Below are positions 33,451 through 52,206 of a DNA stretch of 64,000 bases, piece after piece. The first letter of the stretch is position 1; every line of letters begins with the position of its first letter. Source of the DNA: Daphnia carinata (taxonomy: Eukaryota; Arthropoda; Branchiopoda; Diplostraca; Daphniidae); NCBI RefSeq assembly GCF_022539665.2, contig NC_081335.1, forward strand, positions 1,550,001-1,614,000, read 5' to 3'. Under the pieces are notes generated by a model. That model saw only the letters and a program-made list of their open reading frames with translations, was not told the origin of the DNA and made no database searches. Position numbers and translations under genes: made by a program.

Positions 33451-36400
33451 TTAACCAAATAAGTTATATTGCCCCAATAATTTAGCCAATCCGGCCAGTG
33501 GAGATTGCATGCCGCGTAGAACCATGTCGCCAAGTTGCGGCGTTGGGGCGGGCGCCGGAGGAGAAGGAGGAGGAAAGATGGGTGGTGGTTGAAGCACGGG
33601 AGGGGGTGCCGGGACTGGAGCCAACGAGGAGGAAGAAAGGGGTGGTGGTTTATTGACTGCAGCTGAAACAGGAGATAATTGAAGTTGTAATTGATCGATG
33701 GTGGTCGTTGCCGGAGCGGTGCATATCAAATCGCGATAATCAACTCCTGCGGAAGAGGGTGGTATCTCTGCCAGTGTCAAATAGGCAATTATCTTTAGTT
33801 CACTGTGATTGATCTTCTTTGCGTTAACATCTTCATTTAAAGGAAACTAACAATAGTTGTACGCAGCATTGGAATACGTACCACAAAGTCCAGGATAGCG
33901 TCTGGATGTTGCTAATCCTTCGTTGATGCACATCGTCTGACCAGGCCGACCTGTTCTGTACATCGTGGCACCAATGACATTCCCTCTAAATCATCCAAAA
34001 ATGTTTTATTTTTAAGACGCACCGTGAAATGTACAACGCGTAAACGCTCTTGTGTTTGGCCAAACTTCTCGGCAGACAGCCAGTATACAACCAGTACAAT
34101 GGGCATTTACGAACTTACCCAGGTCCGTAATTGCAAACATAAAGTTTGGTATAACCACGCTGCGGATCCCTAAAGTAACTGTAACCGCAACCGACAGCAT
34201 ACGTCTCGCTCCAAGCAATCTACAATTAATACAAATAAAAAATTATTTATATAGAAAAGTTTTGATCTTTTCATCTGTGCTGATGCGCTGGTCAACAGTG
34301 AGCAGTTAACTAGAAGCTTTGCTCAGTATTCATGTTTTCTCTTCCACGAAACCTAACGTTTTCAAGTCCTAATCTTTGCTGAAAAGCTTGCTATGCTATA
34401 GAGAATGCGAGAACATGGTAAAGGGCGCGCTATTAAATTTAATCGAAACAGATTTTGTAATACTACGATGAAAATAGGAAATGAAAAAGAAAGACATGCT
34501 TTTAGCCCAATTTTTTTTTCTGGTTTGCTTGTTTTGTTTTTTTTGTCTAGATTCTTGAAGCGATTTACGATCAAGAGATTTGAGTCTTTCACCAAAGGAT
34601 CAAGTTGTTTTCAGCTGAAGATCTTGCCGTCCATTAATAAATAACGATGCAAACAAAAACATGGAAACGCTACAAGAATTGATTCCCTCCAAAGCATTTT
34701 CTTCGTCATCCCAAAAAATGCCACGTAAAAACAACAGCGTTACTCACTCCTAAAAACCAAAGGTACACGCAAAGCATTTAAGCTTGTTTTTCTGTTGCAT
34801 TTAACTTTAAATCGTAGAGTGTATTTTGACAAAAATATTAAATAATAATTTTACCGATAGTCTGCTCTACTTTTCTTTGGTTGTTATCCTCGCACTGTGC
34901 TCTATTCCAAAATTCAACATCGATCTATCTTATATAATTCGCCAAATCGGACATAAAATACCGTTCATCAAAGACCAATCTTGTCTACGATCTCAAATAT
35001 ATCAAATGGTCCTCTATTGTAAAGTCTGACGGAGTGGCAAAGCGATAGCGAAAATGGCGCTGTCCTTCTATATAATAACATCAATTTATTCTTTTCTTGT
35101 ACCACAAATAGTCACAGATTAACGTATGTAACGCGGTTACGTTGGATGTCGAAGGTTACATGGGATGACCCGTTCAAGCGTACAAGGTTCCCTCAATAAA
35201 TATGCAAACATGACAACTGTTTGATCGATCGATACCAATTGTGGCCGTGAGTCTGAGGAAGAATGTCACACAGGGTGTGGTATTCGAATTTAACGACCAT
35301 TTATCCGGCGTATAAGCTTGGTTTCCACTCCAGTTGTTTGTTTTTTTTCACCAAAAAATAAAACTACTGCCATCTTTGCTATATCGCATTACTCCGATTA
35401 CGTCAAGCCTTTTTGGGCGAAGAAGTATAATGGAGCCACGCAGTGTGTCAGACAACAATGACTGGACCGTAACAAAGTGCCATTTTTTTTTAATTGAGCA
35501 TTTTCATTTTTGCTGTTGTTGTTGTAAGGTTAACGCACAAAAAAAAAGAAGTTGGGCAATAATTATTGGGCAATCTCACCTGAGAATAATGTCCCGCTTG
35601 TCGGTTGAAATTAAATGGATCAATATCTTTCGGTCGAAACCCGATTTGCGTCACCTCATTAAACCAGGCTTCGATTTGACGCTTGAATTCAGGTTCCTCG
35701 CCAGTTGGGCTAGGCTTATCAAACGTCCATGTGGCTGCTACATTCTGTCCAACACTAAATCTATCTGTTTTTTTTTTTTTTAATGAGAAAAAAAAAGTCA
35801 TTTGAAAGTAGAAACAAGTTGAATCATTGTTCGTTTGGAAAACATGATTGTGAATTAAAACCGCCTCGAGCAATTAAAAAGAATTTTGCAAAACGTAGCC
35901 TTAGCCTACCTATTCTCCTAAGACGGTCGTGTCCAGCATTGCATTGATCTGCCCACCTTTGAGCAATGGCCGCCAGTTCTTCATCCCAGACCTTATTTTT
36001 CAGATCCAAGAATAAGATCGCATTATGAAACACATTTTAAAAAAACGAAATAACAAGATGAAAAAAAAATGAATTTATTTACTAACGTACCAGTTCCCGC
36101 ATATCGAGCGACGGCGGTTGGCCTCGTATTTGACCCAAGGCTAACATTTGCCTCAACCGATTGTGGGTCTCCAAAATGATCTGCTTATCGTGACAGCTCA
36201 TTCCGCTAGCACCTTTCAGAAAACATTAATCGACATTATATATCTTTTTTAAAAAGAAAGGCAGTTAATTTAAAATAAAAAAAATTCTCCTGGAATTACA
36301 AAACGATAAGAAAGGATAACACTTACGAATGAGTGTTTTCCCGCCGCAATTTCGTGGTGAATACACACACATCGTGTGACCGGGATCGACGCGTTGATAG

Positions 36401-36489
36401 TCACACGCTGACGAAGGTCCAGTCACCAAACAACAAATGAAAATGGCCATCAGGACTGACCGGTGTTTCTTTGTCCTATACAAGGACAT
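33451..36489 (-). CDS. Secreted CAP (SCP/antigen-5-like) domain protein with Pro-rich tail
   Basis: Seven exons on the minus strand: 36327-36489, 36091-36212, 35910-35991, 35580-35764, 34119-34219, 33882-33985, 33451-33767, about 357 residues. A signal peptide (VLMAIFICCLVTGPSSA) is followed by Cys-containing CDYQRVDPGHTMC, then the CAP domain: ILETHNRLRQMLALG, VWDEELAAIAQRWADQC, SVGQNVAATW, GHYSQIAWSETYAVGCG and YVCNYGPGGNVIG. The C-terminal exon is very Pro-rich (PPPIFP, PPSPPAPAP repeats). CAP proteins are secreted and often bind sterols or lipids; role here unknown. The intron between exons 4 and 5 is unusually long for this locus (about 1.36 kb) and contains no gene I can support. Confidence 0.88.
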
Positions 36490-39400
36490 TTGATGGTCAA
36501 TGATGTGATCTTCCTCATTACGTAAAAGAAACTTGTGATATTATACATATAGTGCGGTTACGTGTATGGATAAGCTGATGCAAATAAGGAAGCTGCATTA
36601 TAGACCCATTAGTCTTTCATATCTGATTGTGATTATCGATCCCCACACAGCATTAGAAAGCACCAACTGACCCGAAAATTTGCATCTTTTTTCTTATTGA
36701 AATCAACGGATTGCAATCTGAGTCGAAAACTGATGATTCCACTTTTTAAAACAACACGAGAAATTTAATTTATTTTAAAGCAGAGTCGTGTTGGTTGAAC
36801 ACGGAGGTTTTTTTTTGGGGGGGGGGATGGGGGCCTGCCATTGTAAATTTCGTGACTTCAAACATAACGTCATCACGAGTAACAAGGTTGTCGGTCACTG
36901 AGTGTTTCATTTTCCCTTCAAGCTTTTACACATTGTACGCACTTCAAAACTATTTTTCAGTGTAAGGTTAAAACATGTTGACGCTGTTCGTGCGTGTGTC
37001 GGGAAACCTTTGATGTAATTCGTCACGAAAAAAAAAAAGAATCTCGTCTGTCGTGTGCCCCCCTTTTTTTTTCTTATGGGGATAGAACGGACTGGGAAGT
37101 GCGGAAGAGAATAATAAACGTGCCTGTGCGACAGTCTATATACGGCCAAGGCAAAGCAGGAAACGCCAAATGAAAAAAGAAAATTAAATAAAAAAAAGGG
37201 AAGAAACTGTAAAAAAAAAAAAAAAAAAAGAAAATGAAAGGAGAGACGATGGCGGAGGTCTTTCACGCCCGACTATATGGCCAGGTGCCTTCAATATCGG
37301 CCAAGGTCCCGCGTCCGCGCTGCGGGCGATATAACACGAACTGCATGGAAGTCTTTTGGCGGTAAGTTTTTTTTTCTTTTCTTCGTTCCAGCTTTAAACA
37401 TCTTTCCGTCTATTCTAATTCCATTTTTTTTTCTTGTTAGCCAAGGGGTTGAAAATATACAACGAAAGGTAACGTGACGGCAAACGGTCGTTTTTCTTTT
37501 CCCGAAAAAAAATATGGACTTAATCATTTTAAAAATAAAAATAAAATGGATATACCCAATCGATTGTGTCAGTCGGCCGTCAGCTCGTTTGATTTATGTC
37601 AGCAAACCAATGTTCTCCGTGACCTGTCGGGAATATTCCAAAGACTTTTCCTTTTTCTTTTTGTTTTCATTCTGACTGTTGGTGCGACGATGATTCATTC
37701 GTTTGAAGAAGGGAGTTAAATAAAAATAATAATAACTCTGACAGACGCACTTGGCACAATTGAAAATGAAAAAAAAAAAAATGCCCAGCGTGAGTTGGCG
37801 GAACGCTGTCGAAACACGAGCGGCATAACGCTGGGGCGTCCTCACGGCCGTCACGGGAGGTCCGTTTCCTGCCGGATCACGTTTGCCGCATAAGAAGCTG
37901 ACCGATCGATAATTTTAAACAATAATTTTGTTGATTCTTTTGTCACTGTTCGCGATGTGTTTTGTTTTCTTTAGCGATCGAATTGCCACATGTCCCCGTC
38001 AGATACATTTCCATAACATGAGCTATGATTCCCGTACGATCATCAGTTGCTGTCTGTGTTCACTCGCTTTTTCTTTACGGCTTGCGGGGAGAGCCGTAAT
38101 TCAAGGTAAATGTCACCTAACGCGGCCATAAATTTTGTATTGTTTGAGTTCGTGCCTACGCATACGACAACCTTATGTTTCTCTTTTGTAAAGGTGAAAA
38201 GAGTAGCGCTCGTAAAAAAGAGACATTGGACTCATAGCAACTCAACTTCTTTGTGTTTAAATATCTGTTTACACAGGGACTCGCGCACACCGGTTTCTCA
38301 AGGTTAGTGCACTTTTAAAAAGAGTAGAGAAACCTTTATGAATGGAGCGAAATCAGAGTGGGCAATCCATGTCAATAAAAAATAAAAAAAAATTAAGCGT
38401 TGCGTGTTCGCAGCCGGTTTGCGCAGATGGGCGGGATAATAGAGACCTCGTCCGTAAAAGTTCGATAAATTGTTATTTTAAAAAATAGCTTTACCTATTT
38501 CCAAAAAGATGATGCTATCTATTGACTAAACAATTAGCAAGTTCTTGGGCAATGTTCCAACAACAATTGGCCTAAAACATTTTTTTTTTTTTGGAACCTG
38601 TCATTTTCGTTTTGAAACAGGTCACCGTTGTCCCGCCAGGTGCGACCGTGTCCTCATCCAACATTTTGCGAAACGAAGTTCAGCTCGCGGCTCTCGCCTT
38701 GATACCAATCGATTTGCCACACACACTCTCGTTGTTGTTAACGTAAAAGACTTGGCGTGACGCCCTCTTGTCGTGCAAAACTCGTCGTATATATATATTT
38801 TTTTTTAGCATTTTCTAACAGATCCAGGTGCCGATCAGAAAAAGATTGACTCACGAGGCAACGCGGACAGCGTGTGCTACTTTTTTTCGAGAGGGGAGAG
38901 CTAACGGAAGGAGAACACACAAAAGATAAATAGTTTAAAATGTTGGTGTATAGACAGTTTTTCTCCTTTTCTTTCTTAATGATGATGACCTTATGCCCGC
39001 TATAAATGGCTCTGTCTCCTTTTGTTTTGCCCGTGTTTCTTTTTGTCTGCGTCTCTTCCCCCGACGTGGCAAAGTTTGGCGCTGCTACCAGACTCTCGAA
39101 CCCCCCCCCCCCCTTCCAGAACAAAAAAATATAATAATAATACCTGAATTTTCTTTTTGCGCACACGTGAAGGAAGGTAAGAACCTTGAAGATTTGAAAA
39201 GGGAGGGACAAACTGCAGGCGAATTCAGAATTCCATCTTTTTTTTTTTATTTTAGCCCAATTCGTCATGTTTGGAAACGATCTTCCGATATCTGCTGTCC
39301 ATGTTAAACGTTTCGGATTAAAAAATAAATAAATAATAAATGAATCCGTTTGGATTGGCTGTGGCGGATGGCCAGACAGCAAAACAGCCAAGGGGGAAGA

Positions 39401-42400
39401 ACCGAAGAAGGACGGTCGCCATTCTGTCTGCTGATTTTTTTTTTCCCGCTCCTGGCGTGAGTGTGCAATCACTCCACCCTGCACTGGCTGCGGGTGTTCC
39501 AGTTTGGTTCGATTTTTGTTGGCGGCGCTAGAGGCAACAGAGAAGGTCGTGACGTCATTTTCCCACCTCAACCCCTCCTCACTCCCGATTTCCTTTGACT
39601 ATATAGTAGCGTTTTTTGTTATCATGGCCGGGGTTTCGCCTTTATGTCAAGGTCGTGACTGGCTCACGCCTTTTCGCTCTCCCGCCGCTTGGATATCTCC
39701 CGATGTTTCGAAGATCGGGACTTTTTTTTGGCAACGGTAGACAAGATTTACACACACACTCACACGCAATGGAGGATTCGTTCAATTTCCGGAAAACCCA
39801 TAGAAAAATATCTTCAGACTTGGGCACCGCCCAATCGTCTGCGCCTTCGTAAAATCGGATTTTTATAAAATAATAATAATTCATTAACTGTCACGTTAGC
39901 CCCACCCAGCCTTCCCTATATTTTCATTCAATGGTTTTCCCACGTTTATAGTATGTCTACTATTGTAAATGTATGAAACCCGTTTGGCAGAGATGATTTG
40001 AAAATTAGGTCAAAATTCAATCGAAAAAAAAGGTTTAATTTTTTTTCTATTTGTTCAGGTTTCGAAGAAAATAAAATTAAAAAAAAAGTGGAAAGTCACC
40101 GGTACACGCGACACGCCGCTACGCATATTAAACAAGGCCTACTATTTCTTGCTACCTTAGCCTCTTTTTTTGTTGTGTTGCAACAGAAAAAAAATACCGA
40201 AATGGACGGACGGGAATGTGGAAACCCCTTCCCTTTCGGCTTGAAGGACTTTTGATGTCCGCCGTCGTTTTATACGAAACAAAAAAGAAGAAGAGAATGA
40301 AGAGAAAAAACCCAAGGCTATGAAAACGTACATTCCAAAAATAAATCAGACACACACACAAAAAAAAAAAAAAATTCCTCCTCCCCTTGTACGAAAAAGC
40401 CATTTCGTTTTATTCCATCACATGTTCTTTCTTTAAACCTATTGTCTTTATACGATGTTTTTCAAATAGGAAAAAAAAATATCAAGTCACTTAATGATCG
40501 TGCGATGACTGAAACGCATAAAGGGACATTTCTTATTTTCTATTAGAATGCAAAATGAAATCAGAACCAGTTTTTTGTTTTACTCACGTGAATCGAATAA
40601 AAGATGAACGCGTTCCAGCGATCCTCTCCGATCGATCGACGCGTGTCGTCATTTCGAGTCAACGATGCACAGGCAAATCAAGCCGAGTTGTTTGAAGATA
40701 GCGTCCTTTTCTGCGTAACTATGTGTTTCACTACACCCGATTTTCTAGTCCGTTCAATTCATGACGATCGCACAATAAAACACCATCGAAAAAAATTGTC
40801 CTTTGAAGAGCTTTCTTGATTGACACGCACAATGCAATTCGTAGACGTTCGAAACTCGAAATTTCAAGTTTCTTATTTGTTTTTGTTTTTCCCTTTTTCC
40901 CCAGAACGACCACGAGCTTTTTATCTGTGAATGGGTGTGTTGGCTTTGGCGGGATGCGTGTGTGAGAAATTGTTTTTTTGTTTTTTGTTTTTTTTTTCAG
41001 AGCGATGCGTGTAAGTGAAAGTCGTAGCGCGCGTGATGACTGGAGTCGGCCGTGAATTCTTACCTGCTCTTTATATGCACGCCGGGTCTTTCTTTTTAAA
41101 ACAGGAACCACCTCCGCTCCATTGGTTGGAGGAATGGACCCACACAGTCAGCAAACACCTTTTTTAGTTACCGCCGGCTATTTATTTTTTCTATTTCCTC
41201 CAACTTCCACCTCCCAACAATCTCATCCTTCCTCCTTTTTTTTTTTTATTGTTCTTTCTTTTTGCTTTATTTTAAAAGAAAAAGCGACAGCGCAATTCAT
41301 TTCTTTTCTACCGTGATGAGGGTCGTAAATGGGATGTCGAAAACAAGACATCCATCAGCTCAAAAACTCGCTACCAGTCCCTCCACTTGTTTATCGCGTG
41401 CATTCACGCGTTTCTCCAACTCGCGTGAAAACATCGGTTGTGTATTTTTGTTTTTTACTGGATTCAAAACTGCGATCGAGTTTCATCGACACAGCGATCC
41501 AAACGAGCTCATCGAAATGATTACTATAGCAAACGGAAATAGTTAAACTATTTAGATATAAAATAAATCGGTCGTGTATTTCTCTTCGGGTAGCCGAAGA
41601 GAAAACAATAAAAAGAAAAAACGAGACACAAGAGGAAGTCGAAGGACGAAAGACGCTCTATTACCTTCTCCTTAGTTTCTTTTTTGTTTGCCATTTTTGC
41701 TCTATAGATATATGGCCAGCATGCGTGATAAAAGCAGCGGGAACTAAGGCGGTGGAGGAAGAATTTTTTTTTCAGAGGAAGGGAGGTCGTCGTTATAATT
41801 TGCCGACGTTCTATTGTGTGTGTCTGTCTCGGGGCAAATCCGGACGTTTGCGGGATCGTCCATCATACGGACGCCGTTGGACACGTAAAAAATAGCAGTT
41901 GTAAACTACGATGGCGTTATGGAAGGGGGGCATTTCTATACATTTGGCGAAGAGCTATATACATTTGTTTTCTTCTTTGTGTTGCTGTACAGTTTTATAA
42001 ACCAGCAGCCAACACGTACGTTTTGGAACCTTGGATCCATCGTATAGATGGAGCGAATTGTGTTTCCCGCTAAATGTTAATAGAGCGCAAATCATTTAGC
42101 TGTCGTTTGTTTAGATATATACGGGTGCTGACGACACGTCAGTCCACGTTGGGCTAAAAAAGATCGATTGGCTTATAACAAGACTAACCACATATCTTTA
42201 AAAAGAAAAACAAATGATTTATATATTTTTGTTGTGAAGTAAAAACAGAAACCAAAATTGGCCGGGCCAAAACAGGTATTTTACACCTATTGCCACTTTT
42301 AGAGCGATTACAAGACAAACAGCAGAGAAGATGGAAAATGATAAAATTGTAGTTTGTCTTTATGTATTGGTTGGATATATCAAGCCAGGTTTTTTTTTAA

Positions 42401-43107
42401 GTACAGGGACCTATCTCGGTGGCCAGACCTGTTCCGTCTGCATGTAATAGACGACAAGGCCGTCGTTTTTCTGGAACTAAATGACAATGCAAACAACGCA
42501 GTCACCCATCGGAACAAAGCCATTTCCTTTTCTGTAAATGTGCGTGTGTGTGTGTGTGTGTGTACAATAATATATGATCACCGTTCTCTTTTTTTTTTTC
42601 TCTCTTTCTTCCTGACTTGTCGCATTTCACTACACCCTATTATGGATGTCGTATAGACTTCCTTCGGATAGAGCTACTCAAGTGTGTGTGTGTGTACGGT
42701 TCCAGACGAATAAACCCGATGGCTCTAGTAAATAAAACGAACTGTTTTTGTTTCATGTTTCTTCTTTTCCCCCAACGAAAAGTGTTTAACAATAGTGAAA
42801 TTTAAAAGTACGCAAAATTTTGATTAGAAATACTTTTTTTTTCATTTTTATCGAGCGATATTAGAGAAGATTTTTTTTTTTTATCAGGACAAGTAAGTGC
42901 TGTATAGAGAGCGGAATTAATCGTGATATATATATATAAAACGATACATGATCAAAATGAATAAGATTATATATGGAATTAAAGTATAAAATAAAATAGA
43001 TGCAAAATTGGCTACGTAGCTACGTAATGGAGCCACTATGTGATTCATTTTCGACTGGAAACCAATTTTATGTTTTTTTTCTTTGAAATAATTAGCATTT
43101 TCTATGT
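36490..43107. other. Long gene-poor interval, pyrimidine and homopolymer rich
   Basis: About 6.6 kb with many open frames caused by T-, A- and CT-rich tracts but none with family or splice support. Notable items: 16-plus A run near 37210-37228, C-run at about 39101-39113, (GT)n at 42541-42563, a CRE palindrome TGACGTCA at 39550-39557, and an octamer ATTTGCAT at 36678-36685. Part near 43.1 kb is likely the acetylcholinesterase 3' UTR. Confidence 0.5.
42541..42563. repeat. (GT)n microsatellite
   Basis: Uninterrupted GT dinucleotides preceded by TGTGCG, in the gene-poor interval. A second short (GT)n lies at 42682-42694. Confidence 0.8.
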
Positions 43108-47928
<4,821 letters not shown>

Positions 47929-50902
47929 ATTCACGTGCTTTTTTGCGATCAATTTATTATTTTTTTTTTTATGTTCTATTTAACTGGCGCGTGTAATCAA
48001 GATCGTTCACTTAGCCGCACTTTAAGTTCATTTTCCAGATGATTGTGATATGTGCATATACAAATACGAGTTCAGCAAAAACCACACGACACATCCGGCC
48101 TCCGCGCCGTTCCACCACTTGACTGAGCAGACCGGATCGCTCCCTACCAGTTTTCGTTGGCTAGTACTTCCAATACAAGAGTATGTAAGAGACTCCGAAA
48201 AAAAAAGAAAAACCTTTTGCTGCAACCTCGGCGTCGTTTTCACGCATGTCTTGTAGAAGTCCCGAACGTTTCAGAAAAGGGGAAGCCGGTTCGTGGAGAG
48301 TGTAGGTTGGATGTGGCCGACATTTCTATCTTTCTCCGCATACATCGTTCCGCAGTAGCAATTATCCAGGCGTTTCCATCTTTAATCGTTATAGCGACGA
48401 CAGAGAGAGATCGAAAGATGAGATGTTTTGGCTTAATATCGTACGCTGATTGCTAACTGATGGCGCAAACGATTTATTTTAAACTTGTAATCCTCGTTTG
48501 TCCGTGAGAAAAGGCACGTTCCTAACTGATCGATTTTTAAATTTTCTATCTTTAAGGGTTGATTGTTCTTTTGGTAAATTAGCTGTTTCTTAACAAAAAT
48601 GTCTAATCCGAATGATTAGAATCACATTCACGTGACAATGCATGCCGTGTTCATTAATTCGTTTAAAGCTCTGGATGTTTGGAGGACAAGGGAAAACCAC
48701 CACTGTTTCCATGCAATCCGGTTGATTGGATTGGTCAACGTAACCAGTAAAAAAAAAAACGTGAGTACGTCTATTTGGCTGTCGTCGATGGCCCACAATA
48801 ACCCGGGATAATGAACGTCTTTAATCACTCACGGCCGCTCCAAGCTTCTCGTTCGTTTTGAAACGAAAACAAGTATACGAAAAATCATTCGACACTTTGA
48901 TTTTATCTTTTCGTCTGGCCAAAACTAAGCTTCTTTATCTATTTATAAGAATTTTCTGTTGATCCAGCGGGGTAGTATTTGGCTCGGTCATTGTTATCAT
49001 ATTCATGTGAGCTATATCGTATATGCATTAATAACATCATTGCCAACGGAAAGTTACTCTCGTATTCTCGAAACTTGAGATGTTCAGATGATGCACTTAC
49101 GATGAAGTAGATCTATAAATCCCCGAGGATAAAAAAAAAAAAATAACGCCGAGCTTCTATCACGAACTGATCCCACCTTAAAATACTGAGCTCCAACTTT
49201 TCAATCCCGAATCGATGCCTTTAAACTTTTTTTTTTATTCTTTTTTTTGGCGTTGATTGAAGGCAAAGAGAAGTCGGTCCCTGTCGATGGAACAAATGCC
49301 AACTCCCCAGCGCTGATGATGATGGCTCTTCTATGCGATCGAATAGATTCTTTTTCTTTATTTCCTTTTTTTTATAGACTACCACGAGACATAAAAGTGG
49401 GGAGCAAAAGAGGAAGCACTACGCAATTTTTTTTCTTCCCCAGTATGTCTCTGTCTCCGTTCATTTGTGACATGCCATTCCCTTTTTTTGTAAGTGAAAA
49501 AGAAAAAGGTTACTGCCACGCCTCCGTGAATTTCAACGTCAAAATAGTATCAGGCTTATTTGCCAGCTGTTTGACTGCTCGTATAGTTAATTAAAAATAG
49601 AGAAAAGTTTGGCAGCTGGAACAATAAAGAATAAGGGTTCAAGCAGATAAAGTGACGTCATTTAATTCAGATTTGTTCTATATCCAGCCTAGAGTTGTCC
49701 TTATGCAGAGACTTTCTTGTGTCTTTTATATACGTTATGTTAGCTGACTGGCGTCGTGCGCAATCCTATCGATTTCACCGCGACGCAGAACCCAGGCAAA
49801 ACACGGGCGAGCACCTCCAGTTCCAAAGACACACACGGCCCTTCTAGGACGTCAATCGATAGGGTCTTCTACACGGAGGAGACATGCGACAGCGGCCACC
49901 TTCTGCCCGGCAATGCGAAACATTCGCCATGGATATATGTTTTCTATTTATTTTTAAATCATGTACTGCAATAAGAATAAATTTTATGGAAGACACTGTT
50001 ATAGTAAATGAGGCGTGCTCCAAAAGAGAGGGAAGAAATTGTTACATAATAAAACTGATTTATTGGAGGCTTTCTTTTTTATGTGGCATTTGAAACTGGG
50101 AGAGTTATAACATGGAACAAATTAGATTCTGCTACGTAACGACCAGTCCGGGAACATCTTTGTGTTTCAGTGCGGTCGTTCCTCAGTACTAGGAGCCGAT
50201 CAATGTGTCTGAATGCATTAAACCCAATGAGATCGAAAAGGCCAAGATTTATGGCACCGCAAATTCGATCGTTGCTGTCTTAAGTATACGTGAATTCACA
50301 GCACGCGAGAAACATTTTGCTGATTTACTAATACTAATCTAATATTAGGGTAGAACCCAATTCGGCGATCAAGACATAGAATCCAATAAAACTTTACATG
50401 ATAGATAGCTATATCTACATGAACAATCACTTTCATGTGACATTTCAGTGCAGGAGGATGACTGCAATCAAATGGTAAACTAGCTTTTGATGATTCAGTT
50501 CCATGCACGAAGAATCGACATAATCTCAACACTATGTTTCGCGCACCTGGATGATATTACACCCGTTTGATGGTTATGTCCGCATACCATAATCAATCGA
50601 TAACTAAAGTAAAATTTTTTTTTCATGGCTTGTTTTTATTTGTCGTAAATTTTGCGCTATATTTATCTTGGAGATATTAAAACGGGGCAAAAAATAGCTT
50701 GGTATAATTGACTTCGTCCTTTCTCCACAGTTTACGTTTCGTCCTGGGCCTAGAGGTTCTTGAAGAAAATCGATTGCTGATTGCTATGAGCAACGGGCCG
50801 TGTGTCACGTTGTCCTTCACGTAACATGAAACCTTGGTAGGCGCAAAGATCGTGAAAAACAAATCATTTGCCATTGCTTAGGCAACGGACAGTAAAGTGG
50901 AA

Positions 50903-50910
50903 ATTTGCAT
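50903..50910 (-). promoter_or_regulatory. POU octamer site
   Basis: ATTTGCAT, a perfect octamer on the reverse strand, 340 bp from two further perfect copies. Confidence 0.35.
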
Positions 50911-51227
50911 ATTTCCCATCTTTTCGAAATATTGTTTTAATGCATTCAAGTGAAAAAATTTACATAATTTGCTGCACGTCCACAGGGACTACTTTAGAAA
51001 AAAAAACAAAGGAATGATGAAATTTATCAAGCTTAGTTTTAAGGTTTGTAAGGTAGGCAGGGTAAGAAACTCGTAAGCTGTGAAGGTCGTGGGGAAACAA
51101 AGGGGGGAAGAGTACAAACTTTTTGCATAATATTCATCAGTAATTGAATTGTGGCACGTGTCAAAGCAACAAAAAAAAGGTTCAAGGACAACAATATTCA
51201 GGGGAGTTCCAAAAAAGAGGAATGGTA

Positions 51228-51325
51228 CGCAAAAAGGCAAGGAAAACATGCAAATGATCAACAAAACAAATTGGAACGTAAAAAGTCGACAAAAACATGC
51301 AAATGATCAAAAAGATCGAAAAGAA
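51228..51325 (+). repeat. Two-copy 49-bp tandem repeat carrying POU octamers
   Basis: The phrase ACATGCAAATGATCAA occurs at 51246 and again at 51295, exactly 49 bp apart, with related A-rich flanks (GGAATGGTACGCAAAAAG and TTGGAACGTAAAAAG). Each copy holds a perfect ATGCAAAT. Confidence 0.6.
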
Positions 51326-52193
51326 TGTCGGATAATCGACTGAAATTAACAAACAAAATGACAATTAACTATTTTCCCGCCATGTTTCTCCGCTGAATTG
51401 ATTAAAGACTTCTTGCACCCAACACGAAACTGTTTTCTTTTTAGGAGCCTTTCAAGACTTACAACAATCTGGTGAAGCAGACATTGCCACAAACTAGCCG
51501 AGAAGTCGTCCACGAAAAAAAGTGAATTATCTCTGTATGCCTTGCGTAATCAACTTTTCTCATTGTCAAAGTGGGAGTGTTTCTTTTTCATCAGTTTTCA
51601 ATACACAAGCCTGCTGATTAATATAAACATGTTTTCCGTGTCTAACAAAGAGCTTTAATAATATTACGATATATGAAAGCACAATATACCATTACCGCGT
51701 CTCTGGGTATGTGGGTTTCTTTATTTGTTGAATGTGATACGGGATAAAGTTCTTGGATGTTTACACATTTTCTGTAAAGAAAAGTAAAACTCTCTTCTCA
51801 GTATAGAGTACGTTTGCCAAGGATTTCTGCGTAGTACCTAAGCAAATGCTCACGGGAATCCTGACTACGTCACTGCCAATGTCTAACGAGACATTTCCTC
51901 TGTACCACGAATCGATTAAGGTAGGCAAAACAGCACAAAATGTGTTGGAGATAATAATGTTCAAGGCCAAAGTGTGCGACATTTTGACTATGTTTACGTG
52001 ACGGGATTAGATGACAACAGATGTGAATCACGTGAATAGTCTAATGCTTATTTTATGTTAGCCGTAACGGCACCTTTTGGCCTTGTGTATGGATTCTCAA
52101 ACGGGATTTTCACGATTGAATAATTGTGCAATGGCAAAATGATACGAAAATGCAAGAACGAGCGTGTAGCTCGAAAATGTAACCAGCAGCTGA

Positions 52194-52206
52194 TGCCACC
52201 TAGCGG
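52194..52206 (-). promoter_or_regulatory. CTCF-like motif, strong match
   Basis: The reverse strand reads CCGCTAGGTGGCA, agreeing with the CTCF core CCRSYAGRKGGCA at every position. It lies 780 bp upstream of TMEM161, between two divergent genes. Confidence 0.5.

Noticed and set aside
38738-39571. 277-codon open frame on the minus strand
   Set aside because: Low-complexity translation of T-, CT- and A-rich DNA with no family motif; similar frames occur all over this interval.
49756-49974. 72-codon open frame in GC-richer DNA upstream of Ace
   Set aside because: No recognisable domain, no splice sites with consistent phase, and it runs into AT-rich sequence.
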